A stretch of DNA of 64,000 nt from Calendula officinalis. Taxonomy: Eukaryota; Streptophyta; Magnoliopsida; Asterales; Asteraceae. Made by a program: the position numbers and the translations under genes. The stretch spans positions 90,828,000 to 90,891,999 of the forward strand of contig OY970822.1 of the NCBI GenBank assembly GCA_963853835.1, written 5' to 3'. The notes under the pieces are model-generated. The model did not search any database, had not been told where the DNA came from, and was given only the letters and a program-made list of their open reading frames with translations. Below are positions 40,085 through 51,917 of the stretch, one piece after another; position 1 is the first letter of the stretch; each line of letters opens with the position of its first letter.

Positions 40085-41102
40085 GTTAAATTAGGATTAT
40101 CAAAGCTTGCCTTTTAAAACGTAACACAACACGTGAGTATAATGTTAGAAGTCCATTTCTATCCTGATTTAAAGTCTATTATGAATGGATACCAACACCG
40201 GGAACTTAAGAATTAAAGCTTTATACGCTGGTTAGGATAGGACTTGCCTATGATTGAGATCAGTTTGGCATATCTATGGTACCATTAGAGGTGTGGTTGG
40301 GAGAGAGTCTTTTTTGAATTTTTTGAGTCTAGCTTAGAGCTTTTGGTTTTAAAAAATAAGTACTTATTAACTTTAAAAAATGTGTATTAGAGAAATTATT
40401 CATGTCGTGTTCCAAATTTTATGATTTTATCCCTGAACTTTCAATTTCATTTTTTTTGTCCATGTGCTTTTCAATTTCTCGCAATTTTGTCCTTCCGTCT
40501 AAATTAGGCCGTTAACTAACCTCGCATGTCAAGCTCGCAGATCTCCCTACCACTGGGAAATTGGAGGCCGACTAAAGAAACAAGAAAAGAAACAGTTTCA
40601 TGTGATGATAATTTTGTCATTTTACATTTGACCATAAAGATTTAAGACCACATACGGTGAGAATTTACATCAAAATTAATGTGAAAAACATAGTAACACC
40701 AAATTATGATGAAATAATGTATTCAATGTTTTTAATATAGATGGTGATTTTTACACCATATATTTTAACATATACATCACAATAGTATCTTTATATGTTT
40801 TTACAATCTGCAAAAATAATTATACAGTGTGGTAAAAGCATAAATAAATATGATTTTCAAATTAATTTTCTTTTGATATACCACTCAAGAATTGTAAAAT
40901 TAGTTGATAACTTGATAAATTATATAAACGTGCCACATTCTACAACTTGTGCTTTATGCATGATTTGAAAACCTATGTAATAGCACTAAATTGTTTAACT
41001 TAATTTGATATTTTTAATTACGATGCTTAGAAATAAAAGATTGATCTTAAAGTACCCACTTGAAAGGCTTAACAATATAAACCAAATTTAACCACCTGGT
41101 AT
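40085..41102. other. Intergenic stretch, no gene seen
   Basis: AT-rich. Around 40395-40630 is a degenerate repeat-like passage (TTTTATCCCTGAACTTTCAA, TTTTGTCCTTCCGTC) of the style seen in plant foldback MITEs, but no partner end was found. Confidence 0.5.
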
Positions 41103-41524
41103 TAGGGCTGTCAAATCATACAATCGTTTCGTGTTTTTGGGTAACACGACGCAAGTTCGTTTTTTTCAACACGAACACGACACAACACGAAGTCGTGTTT
41201 TATTTTTCTAACATGAACACGACCCAATTAAAAAACGATAAACACAACAAACACGACACGAGATAAGCAACAAAAAAATCAAATTTCTTATTGTACATAC
41301 TTAAAAACCGACAAACACGAAAAACATGAGAAATGCGAGAAAAAATACTACAAAATATTCTCAATTTCATAACTATCGTGGCAATTTCATGTTAATATTT
41401 GAACACGAAAACGACACGACTTCGTGTTTCTTTTACACGATACGAACACGAATTCAAATTTCGATTTCGTCCCAGTTTCGTTTCGTGTATTTGTGTCGTG
41501 TTTTTTCAGGTTTTGACAACCCTA
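41103..41524. mobile_element. hAT-like MITE with ACACGA-type filler
   Basis: Ends TAGGGCTGTCAAA and TTTTGACAACCCTA are inverted. The flanks CCTGGTAT and GCTGGTAC agree at six of eight positions, which fits a decayed 8-bp target duplication. The inside is dominated by ACACGAACACGACACG-like repeats on one side and their inverse on the other. Confidence 0.72.
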
Positions 41525-42569
41525 GCTGGTACCTAATGGTCAAATTGGCCGTATCGATGCCTGTTGAATCGGATTACAATGGTTATTGAATTTTCCTGAT
41601 AAATTAATTATTTAAAAGACACATAAATGTAGGAAAAAAATATAAAACAAATATTATAACAATTCTAAAAAATTTAAAAACTATCCTCCAACAAAATTAA
41701 TCAAGTTGGAGTTACAAGTCTAGCAAAAATTAGACCAAACATCTAACTTTCAATTAGAAACTGAGTGACATATAAAATAAAGGTTTTATTAATGACAGCT
41801 TTTAGGACTACCATTAAGGAGTAGTTGCATGCATAAATCATTTGTACTTTTATTAGTGGGAAATGATTTCTAAAATGCATGGGAAATAGTTATTGATTAT
41901 TGTACAAATTTTGATGCATATTTTGGCTTCTTGTTGACAACCCTTAGAGGTGTCATTATTATCATTTTCTATTAAATAACACTCCAAATCTATCAAAAAT
42001 ACCTAATATTCACTTTAAAAGAAATGAGATTAATTGAAGGAAATAAATAAATAACCCAGTCAACAGTTAGTTCAACCATCCGGGTTCCAACCGGTTCACA
42101 ACTAACCCACCCTGTTTAAAGTAGTTCATAAACAACATAGTAATCCAGTTGCTTTAGCACAACATGCTTTCCGTTTCCCAGTGGTGAAACCCGGATTTTA
42201 AACATTGATATAAAAACATAATATGGATACTAGAGTAGCAAAGTAATTATAAGTTCCATCTCGGTAAGCTCAAGGTTTTGCTATAAAATCATAATTATGT
42301 ATATTTTACATGTACCAGAAAAGGAAACATTCTTAAGATACACAACTCATGAAATCATTAGTATATCATTAGATACACACATTTCTCTTAAAAGTAGATG
42401 TAAAATACAATCAACAAATATAAACTCTTTCTCTAACTGCAATTACACATTATTCATCAATATTTAGAGCCGAATTCAGTCTTTAACATCACAAAGTTAC
42501 AGTTAAAGTGAAACTATTCAATGAAAACAAAGGTTGGTTCACAAACAGTCATTTAAAATTGAAACAGAT
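41525..42569. other. 3' flank of the MYB gene
   Basis: AT-rich sequence with a dispersed repeat at 41819-41860 (see 34484-34525). The last few hundred bases before 42570 probably hold the MYB 3' UTR. No other gene seen. Confidence 0.6.
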
Positions 42570-45500
42570 TTAACGGTTTCCTCTGCATATTTCAGAAATA
42601 TCATCCCATTTGTCATCAGATTCTTCATAGTGTGCTTCAAATGGTGAATCTTTGCAAAAATCATCACCAAGAAGTGCCCGAATTGGGTCACTAACTGCAC
42701 AATCATCTTTCTTGTGGGCTGCTGATGCACATGAAATGGGCCCGAACCAGTTTGAGCCCAAAAGAAAATCAGGTCTTGAATAGTCTGGTTTAAAATCCTC
42801 TGTTTCATGCTTCACTGAACATAAAAAGAATTTCATTAAGCCATTAGATTTATAGTTCATGAATTGTATAGTTTCTTGTTTTTTTAAACATTATATTATA
42901 GTCAGACACGTCCTTGCAAACTTCTAATATTACTTATATATCCTTGCAAACTTCATTATTACGTATATATCCTTTCAAAACCTCAAAATTTTCAAATATA
43001 TCTTTTTACCTAATTTAATAATATTTAAAACATTTAAAATTTATTAAAACATAAATGATAATCTAAATTAATGATAGAATGCCCTAAATACCCTTAAAAG
43101 TAAAGGGTTTTTTATTACGCCAAGGGTATTTTCTGGCCAGATTCAACAATTGCAATTTATTCGTCAAGGATTTTTAGGCTATTTTACCATTAATTTAGAT
43201 TATGATTTAAGTTTTTTATTTATTTTAAAAGATTTAAATATTATTAAATTAAATAAAGGATACATATAAGAATTTTGAAGTTTTAGAAGGATATATACGT
43301 AATAATGAATTTTGCAAGGATGTATACGTAATATTGGAAGTTTGCAAGGACGTATATGAAATTATCCCTATATTATGATTTAAAGAGTTAATTACACAAA
43401 TGGTCCTTAAGATTTGTACCATATTACATATTTGGTCCTTTAGTTTCATAAATTACACTGGCAGTCCTTATTTCTGAAACTATGGACACGTTTGGTCCTT
43501 TACCCAAACACAAACAGACGTTAACTTTTCTCGTCAAGTATGGTAACCTGTGATGCACAAGGGGGTAAATCTGTCCTTTCCCCTTTCCCGTCACCAATTT
43601 GAAACCCATAAAAACCCAGGGAAAAGTTTAACGTGTGTTTAGGTAAAGTACCAAACGTGTCAATAGTTACAGAAATAAGGACTACCAGTGTAAATTACAA
43701 AGCTAAATGACCAAATACGTAATATGGTACAGGCCTAAAGGACCATTTGTGTAATTTACTCTAATTTATTAATATAAAAGTTAGTTATCACCTGAAATGG
43801 TGTCATGTTCATCCAATGAGCTTCCACTAATATGAGGAGTGTATTCACTAAAAACAGAAGCAGCAGAATGACCTAATGGTGACATCGGGTCACTCCAATC
43901 ATCATCTTGCAAATTCTGAGATGAACTATCAGTAATGTCGCCAATATTATTTGAATTATTATTATTATTAGCTTTTGACATTTTCAAATTTTGGGATTGT
44001 AAATACACAGCATCTAACAACCCACTGTCCCTGTTTGACTTTGTTTGACCTATTAAAGTTTGACTTTGATGATGAATCAAAGTATCAACAGATTCAAGTG
44101 AAGGCAGTGGTGAAGAAGGTGCAGCATTGTTACAGGTACTACCCGTTTGGATTTGGGTAGAATATTGGAGTGAAGGGAGCTCCATCTTGTGGGCCCACAA
44201 AACGGGCCCACAAGAAGAAGTATTGTTGAAATAGGCATGGCTGCCTGAAATCTCAAATGTTGACTGGTCAACTGTCGGGAAAAGTTCATTCAGACCACCG
44301 TCATTGTTATCAAAAACCGAATACGGGTCGGATCTTCTGACCCGTTTGGGTATTGGGAATAGGAAGTTGTTACTGCAAGTGGGACCCGGCCCGTTTGGAA
44401 GATAATTGTTTCCAGATATATCGAGAATGTTTGGATTATTATATAACTGGTGATTTAATTCTAGGTTTTTGAATTGGACAGCTGGCACTTGGAATGTGTT
44501 GTGTGGTAAGATTTCAGGATGTGATGCGAATGTGGCCATGTTTTGTGTTTGCGTGTTGTCGTTTAGGGTTTGCATGCAAATGTCCGGAGGGTAAATTGGT
44601 AATCCTGCACGTTGTTTTCTTTTGGTTCTTGTGTTCCAAAAGTTCTTGATTTCATTATCTGTACGTCCAGGTAACTGAAAAGAAAATGTAATGTAAGCAA
44701 ATTAATAATATATACAATAACTGTTATGAACTCATCACCAAAATACAAACTAAATATTTACAATGCTTATTTGGTCGGCATGTAGAAAAAGCTAAATTAG
44801 TGATTGTATTTTTTTATATTTAATTACATAAACTGAAGCTTTTCTAGTACTAACTTAATTTTGTATGTTTAATAAAAAGGTAAGCTTTTACTATTTGGTG
44901 ACTTTATAAAAATCAAAACAAGCAAAATAAAAGATTAAGAAAATTTCAAATAAATCTATAATAAAAAAAAAATTATAATTTTCTAGGTATTCTGAAAATT
45001 GCAAAAATAACCTAACCAGCTGATAATATTAGGTTGACACAGTACCCATTATATCCAATTTAATCGTGATATTTGGACGACATTTTTTGGGGTTTTAAAT
45101 TAATACATTATGAACTGATAGTATCGGAAGATCTCATCGAGCGACAGTTATAATTTTCTTTAATCATTTGGACTCCTATAAATTTGACATATAATGGTAG
45201 ATTTCCGTTCAAAAAATTGCCAACTTTAATCATAGTTGGCAACAAATTCTTAATAAATAATTAGCATAGAACATGGTTAAAATGTTGAATAGAAGTAGTA
45301 AAAAATAACAATTGCAAAACTGAAAATGGTAATTTTGTTATAAAAAAGAGAAGCATCACTATTTGCTTCTTTGTAACAGTATGATTATTTGAATGTGACA
45401 ACTGGCAAGTGAGAAATTGGGTTATATTGCCAGTTCTACCTATCAGTTATATTTTAAGGGTATTTCTACATGAAGACTACATATACATATACATATATAT

Positions 45501-46473
45501 ACACACTCACATACACACACATACATAAATATTAATATATTATTTATATGCATATGTGTTGGAAAAATGGGTATGTGGCTGTCCTATATGTAAGATTACG
45601 TATACAACATATGCAACCACATCATTTCAGTTTTAATTAAATTATATAAAAAAATGCATTTGACCTTTTAATTTAAACTATATTTATCTCTTACTGTTTG
45701 TTACTGATGCTTCTTGTTCTTTGCTACTACTCTTAGCAGGCCTCATATTTCTAAGATTTTCCATTAGGAGATTATAGGAAGCTGCTTTTGTCAAAGATGG
45801 AAATGTCCTATTTTGTGTTTTATCTTAATATGAAAATAATGATTTTTTTCCTTATAATATAATCAAAGCTTCAAATTGAAAATGATTAAAGTGTTGAAAA
45901 CCGAGGGTTGTTTAATCATGAATTTTGATTTATCAATAGAAATAGAAAGTAATGAACTAAGATGAACTCGAAGAGAGGATGAGAAAGAAATTACCACATG
46001 GACAAAAATACATTTTGACTTAATAAAAGTAATTTGGGGTAATAAACGACTTCCAAACCATTGTAAATATAAATAAATAAAAAGTATCTTAGTAAAAAAA
46101 GGGCACACACCTCAACAGCCATGCGGGCCCATTTGTTCCCCATTTTAGCATGCAATTCAATGATCCTGTGTTCTTCATCTGGTGTAAATGCACCTTTTTT
46201 CAAATCGGGTCTTAAATGATTTGCCCACCTTAACCGACAACTTTTTCCACAACGAAAAAGTCCAGAATGTTTTTGAACAGAATTCCAGTTTCCTTCCCCA
46301 TGTTTGTTCACATAATCCACCAAAATTGCATCTTCTGCAGAAGTCCAAGGGCCTTTTTTTAGTGTACCATTTCCTAATATGTTGCTTTCATTGCTGACAT
46401 CATCAATTGATGGTGAATCAATGCAATTGTTGGAAATTATTCTCTCATCGCTTTCACTTGTCATGTTGCTCAT
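42570..46473 (-). CDS. GAMYB-type R2R3-MYB transcription factor, 3 exons, 496 aa
   Basis: Nuclear transcription factor of the MYB33/MYB65/GAMYB group, which acts in gibberellin-regulated seed and anther programmes and is silenced by miR159 (family knowledge). Exons: 46473-46111, 44674-43792, 42814-42570, total 1491 nt. R2 covers residues 40-90 with regular Trp spacing (W43, W63, W83) and R3 residues 91-142 (F96, W115, W134). The subgroup-18 signature GLPIYPPDI follows at 145-153. The C-terminal region is Asn/Ser-rich with an acidic end (DDKWDDISEI). I chose the ATG at 46473 because AG directly precedes it on the minus strand and fits a 5' UTR intron acceptor with a donor near 47289. An upstream in-frame ATG (46488) would then be intronic. 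A miR159 site lies in exon 2. Confidence 0.92.
42895..43375. mobile_element. Foldback MITE in MYB intron 2
   Basis: ACGTCCTTGCAAACTTCTAA on the left and its inverse (GGAAGTTTGCAAGGACGT) on the right. The arms continue inward (TATATCCTTGCAAACTTCAT against ATGAATTTTGCAAGGATGTA), so about 480 bp can fold into one long hairpin. No coding sequence. Confidence 0.72.
43385..43761. mobile_element. MITE of the GAGTAAATTACA group in MYB intron 2
   Basis: Left GAGTTAATTACACAAATGGTC and right inverse ACCATTTGTGTAATTTACTC. The inner arms (CATATTTGGTCCTTTAG, ACTGGCAGTCCTTATTTC) are also inverted. It is 377 bp and lies 10 bp from the other foldback element. Confidence 0.8.
44164..44184 (-). promoter_or_regulatory. 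miR159 target site in MYB exon 2
   Basis: On the coding strand the 21-nt site begins TGGAGCTCCCTTCACTCC and encodes the ELPSLQY residues. This is the canonical miR159-complementary site of GAMYB genes, in the expected frame. Confidence 0.93.
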
Positions 46474-48079
46474 CTTTATAACACACAAATGAATATATAT
46501 TTATCAGTAAAATGAACCAAAGAGAATGCTTTTTTTCTTAAATTAATGAACTAAAGATGCATCATGATTACTTAAATGCTGAATCAACATCATAGGGGAT
46601 GCTTGGATTTGCATATTTAAAGTGATTATGTTATACTGAATGATTAGAATCACATAATCAGCTAAAACACAGAACATGGTGCATGAGATGGTGTTTGGAC
46701 TTTGGATGAACTTAGAGTATCAATTTTGATGGTTTTAAGTGTTTGATGAATCATGAATCCTGATTCTTTAGAAAAGTAGTAGACAAGATTCAGTTAGTTT
46801 TATTGCAGCTCATATGAAGCTGATCATTTTCATAAGCAAAAGTATGCTTTTCAGAAATTGAAGTCATAATAAATAATCTCGCAAGTGCACATCCAAACAC
46901 CCTCTGATACTAACAGAAGATGAAAATTTCATGCCAGAAGTATAAGATTTCCTTATAAACCATAAATATCCAATCAGATTTTAGTGAGGAAGAAAAATTA
47001 ATCGATGTAGTATAAAATATAAATTATAGACTGTTGGATACAAATAAACAAAGTATTAACTCCATGATTAGCACCAATAAGCTGAATTAAGTTTAAACAA
47101 ATTACTCAAGCATCAAATAAGAAATGAACCTAACATATAAAGGCTCTTCAACCCTCACGCAAGCACTTACACATTTATATGAAGCAAATAATTTTCAGAA
47201 ATAAGAAAAACAGAAGACAACACACTCGCACACTTATAATCATATGAAGTAAAATGAATTCAGGAATTTGAAGGAGCAAGAGCTTTTACCTTAATGAAGA
47301 ACGCTAATTTGCTGAAGAATTATCAATTTCAATCATTTGACTAACATAAAATGATGGAAACACCGACTGTGAATCGAATTCAATCTAAAAAACAAAAAAG
47401 AAGAAGACGCAACACAAACTAAAGCCGCAACCTTCAATAGAAAACCGAAAACGATGAAATCCGAATCAACTAAAACCTAAATTCCAACACGTGATTGCTG
47501 AATTCAAATCAATTAATCCCTACAACACCATAAAATGAATTTTAATCTCTTACACTAGTAAACCTAGACCTAGATCTAGTTTAAATCAAAACAAAAACGT
47601 AATGGAACAATCGAAATTTTTTTAAAAAATAAGAAAAAGAAAAAATAAACAAAACGAACAAGCAATATGAATTGTGAAGTGAATGATTTGATGAAAGAGA
47701 TAGAGGATTGGTTGATTCTAGCCGTGATCAGTAAAGAAAAAGGCCGAAGATCCAATCATAGAATTTGTCAAAGGTTATACATACAAATATATCTGGATTT
47801 CTTCAACAATTCGGAGAAAGAGGCGTAAAGGGATTTGTGTGTGTGTGAGAGAGAGATGGTATAAATAAGGAGGAAAAATAGGAGATAGATGAGGATGGCT
47901 TAGCTTACTCCCTCGTTATGGACTATGAAAAATGGTCATGAAATGAATAATATAACTAGTTGTGCTAGCCTCCTCATTTATTTTATTTCCATAACAAAAT
48001 TTAAAGGAATATAACAAAACCAATTTTTTTCAATTTTTAATTTTAGAAAACCCATGAAACGAAACGGCAAATCATTATG
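46474..48079. other. MYB 5' UTR intron and promoter region
   Basis: AG lies just before the start codon on the minus strand and a good donor (AAG followed by GTAAAAGC) lies at 47289, which suggests a 5' UTR intron of about 800 bp. A GT/GA-rich run near 47838-47858 reads as CT-rich leader on the minus strand. Transcription probably starts near 47700-47900. No separate gene seen. Confidence 0.5.
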
Positions 48080-48418
48080 GACAAGTGAGCTTGGTCCAAA
48101 AATCGAACCGAAACCAATAAAACTGAAACCGATAACCACGAATTTTCAAAACCGAAACCATAACGACGAATTTCCAAAACCGAAACCGAACTGATAACAT
48201 GTTATCAGTTTCGGTCCGGTTCGTTTTCGGTTCCGTCTTTTTAGGCCAAATGTTCATCCTTTTCCGAAGACCGAACCGAAACCGATAGAACCGAAACCGA
48301 AAACGATGTAATTCAAAACCAAACCGATAACATTTTATTGGTTTCGGTTTGGTTCGGTTTCAGTCGGTTTTCAGTTCGATCTTCGATTCGGTTTTTTCGC
48401 TTTAAATGCTCACCCCTA
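48080..48418. mobile_element. hAT-like MITE with CCGAAACCG-type filler
   Basis: The right end GCTCACCCCTA is typical of the TAGGGGTGAGC style; the left end (ACAAGTGAGC) is a decayed inverse. The body is almost entirely CCGAAACCG / CGGTTTCGG repeats in inverted halves. No target duplication is recognisable. Confidence 0.55.
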
Positions 48419-49694
48419 GACCTAAATGTTTTTAGTTCTTCAAATTTGTTAGTTATTCATGAGGAGCTTTTAGATCAGTATTTGTTTTCTTAGAATTAAG
48501 ATGAACATTTTACCTTTCACGGACTTTGGATTTCTAAAACAGTTTTTTTCGTAATGTCTACATTCATAACATTTTATGTGAACTTGTGATTGTCATTTTA
48601 AACTATAAAATTTGAAGTACCTGAAAATAAATAAAAATGTTCAAACTGGCTAGTGAGCTTGTTAAACTGGCTACTCAGATTCTTTAAGTGTTCTGACAAC
48701 TTCAAGTCGCATTAAATAAAGTGTGATAAACTTGATCCCAAAGTTTTACAACTTCAGTTATGTCTTCAAGCTGACTACTCAATCTGATCTTACTGCTTAG
48801 CCTTAGTTGCATAGTTAGCATTTTGTCTTATATATTTCATTATTTAAAACGGCTTGTGTTTATAAGCTTAATTAAGTTAATAAGTCTACATTAAATAAAG
48901 TTTTTGGAAGAGCTTATATACTTAATGTAAATTTACTAAAAAGGACATTTGTAAAGTCCCTAAATAAGAGGGTTAGTGAAATAAGAGGTAAGGATGTAAA
49001 TTTTTTTAAACACAAGCTTATAAACTCTACCAAACACTTACAAAAGTTTATTAAGATTAAATAAACTTAAAAGCTCATAAACACCGTTAATAAGCTCTCT
49101 AAAACAATATATAAAATTGAATCAAATACTTATGGTAAACTGATCAAATTTTAGTGTTCATCGCATTCAAAAAGTGAAAGAGTTCGACAAAGAATATCTC
49201 TAACATAAAATCCAGACATATCATTTTCATATAATATATAGATATGTTATCTGTTAATAAAGGTGGTTCCGCTTTGGGTTCGATTAACTTTGGTTAACTG
49301 CGTTCATTTTTAGCCAATTTCAGGCGAGTTTTAATAATAAAAATGTTTATATATGTCCATTTGTTCAAAAAAAATAACTACATGTAAATATACCCAACAA
49401 TAAGAAAAACAACCATAAAAAATCCAATCTTATGAATTTCACTTAACCACTTCAAGATGGTTATGCTTAACCGAATGTATGGTATGCTTAACCATAGCAC
49501 TAAGAGCAATAATTAGCAAAACCTTTAAGTTTAATTTTTTCAGTCCATTAAACAAAGATTAATAAACATAATCAATCACACACTTACATTAAAAGTAACA
49601 TTACAATGTTGAAACAAAACAAAACATGCAATTCCAAGACAGAATTCATGTTAGTCAAATACAGTTATTAAGTGTTAGTTAATAGCCAACCAAA
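48419..49694. other. Intergenic stretch between MYB and kinesin genes
   Basis: AT-rich. The last 200 bp probably hold the kinesin 3' UTR. No open frame or repeat recognised. Confidence 0.6.
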
Positions 49695-51874
49695 TCACCT
49701 TTTAAGCACTAACCTCAACTCCAAAAAAGATGAACAAATGTTTTCAAGATCATTAACCAACTTTTCTGACAACAAACCTTTTTCTTCTTCAACCATTTTA
49801 CTCATTTTCTGCAATTCTTTACTTCTTTCTTCCTGTAATTCATCTTCTAATTTGATCTCCATTTCCATTTCTTCACTCAAAATCTTCATTTCTTCCTCCT
49901 TCAACTTTATTTCAAACACATTTTGTTGAAATTCAATTAACAAACTTTCAAATTCGGTTATTCCTGTTTCAATCATGTTTAAAACTATTTCTCTCTCTTG
50001 AGCACTGCTTTGAAGCTTGTTTTCCATTTCCTCCATAGCCTTTGTGCATTTCTGGATTTCAAGTTCAGTTTCTTGAATTTCTTGATCCAATTTTTCCAAC
50101 TTTTTGGTAATTTTTTCAGATTCCTTTATAACGATTCCATGTTTTTCTTTTTCTTGATTCAGTTGGTGTAATATCTTTGTTTTTTCTTCTTCAGATTTTA
50201 GTAATTCAGTTGCTTTACCACTTAACTGCCATTCAACATTATCAATTGCAAGAAGAACTGTTTCCTTTTCACATTTCTTGTTTTCTTCAAACTTTATCTT
50301 CAAGTTTTCTAATTTATTCTTTATCTCAACTTCAGATTGTTTAATCTTTATCTCTGCACGTACGGTTTCTTCCTTCATGGTCAAAAGTCTGGTCAACTCA
50401 TTTTTCTTTGACTTTAATTGAGATAATGAAGACTTAGTTCTAGCCCTAACTTGACCTTCTCGTTGCTCAAAATAACCGACAGATTTTGAAAATTCTGACA
50501 TTGAGCATCTTAATGCAGTTAGTTTTCTTTCAAACGTGTTTTCTCCTTCTTTTAAATCAGAAATAAAACGGTTTGCTGACGTGTACTCGTTTTGTTTGAC
50601 CAAAATTACATCTTTGACTTCTTGTATGTTTCTTGAAATCCTAATTATTTCATTAATCCCCTTTTCAAGTGAAGTAAATAAACCAACACTCTCAGAAGAC
50701 TTTGATAGCAATTCTTGTGCTTCATCTAACTTTTCTTCAAGATTGTTTATGTTTTCATTACAAAAAGTTTGACTCAAGTGTTGACCATGTTCTTCATGCA
50801 CGTTGACTTTTGCTAAATTAACCTCTTTCTGAATTTCATTCATCTCAAAAACTCGTCTTTTTAATTCATCTCTTTCTTGCATTGCTTTTTCATACAATCC
50901 CAACAACTTATCATTTTCCTCGTGCATTTCGGTCAACTGATGTTCTAAATTCACATTTTCTTTTTTCAATTCAATTTCCTTCTGAGCAAATTCGGTTTGG
51001 TCAACATGGTTCTTTTGACTTTCTTCAGATGTAACAATGTTTTGTTGACCATCTGCAACTGCTCGTTCATAAAGTTCAATGAGTTTATTATTGTCATCGA
51101 TTAACATTTTGAGTTTAATTCTTAATTCATCATTTTCTTTGGATAATATAATTGCAGTTTCATGAGCTTCTGCTTCTCTTTGACTTGCAGCTGCAATTGC
51201 ATCAACCATTGTTTGTAACTCTCTTTGATTTTGATCATTTACAGTTACATTTGGTGTAGTTATTAAAGGGAACTCAAATTGTGTTTTCTCAGTGTTTCGA
51301 GGAGTTACAGGGTCCTGAAATTAAAAAATTAAATAAATAAATAAACAAATAATTCATGAAATAAGAGTACAGATTTGTGTATCAAAACAATAAAAACTTA
51401 TTATTATGTATAAATTTACATGAGGAGTTGACTTACCTTAAGGCTAAAAAAATCACCATCTCTTTGACTATCCATCATAAAGTCAAAACTTGGCTCCTGG
51501 TACAACAATTATAATAATACAATAATAGTTAAGAGAAAGAAAAATGAAAATGAAAATGAAATGTCATAACAAATATTCAAATAATGAAAAATCTGAAGGC
51601 TTAAATTATACCTTAACATGTGAAGGTTCTGATTCATGCATAAGTTTCCAGTCAAGTGCTTCTAACAACTGCACATTATGCAATAAAATGAAACAAAAGT
51701 GTGAAAGAAAAAAAATAAGGAATAACATAAATTAGTTAATTTGTTTTTAAAATTTAATAAAATGATAATGGACCTGACCTTATTCTCGAGTATCGTGATC
51801 TGTTCATTCATCCTTTCCTGCTCTCCTTCCTCATAAAACAACTTCAATCTGTATTTATAAAATAGAGTAAAGAA

Positions 51875-51917
<43 letters not shown>

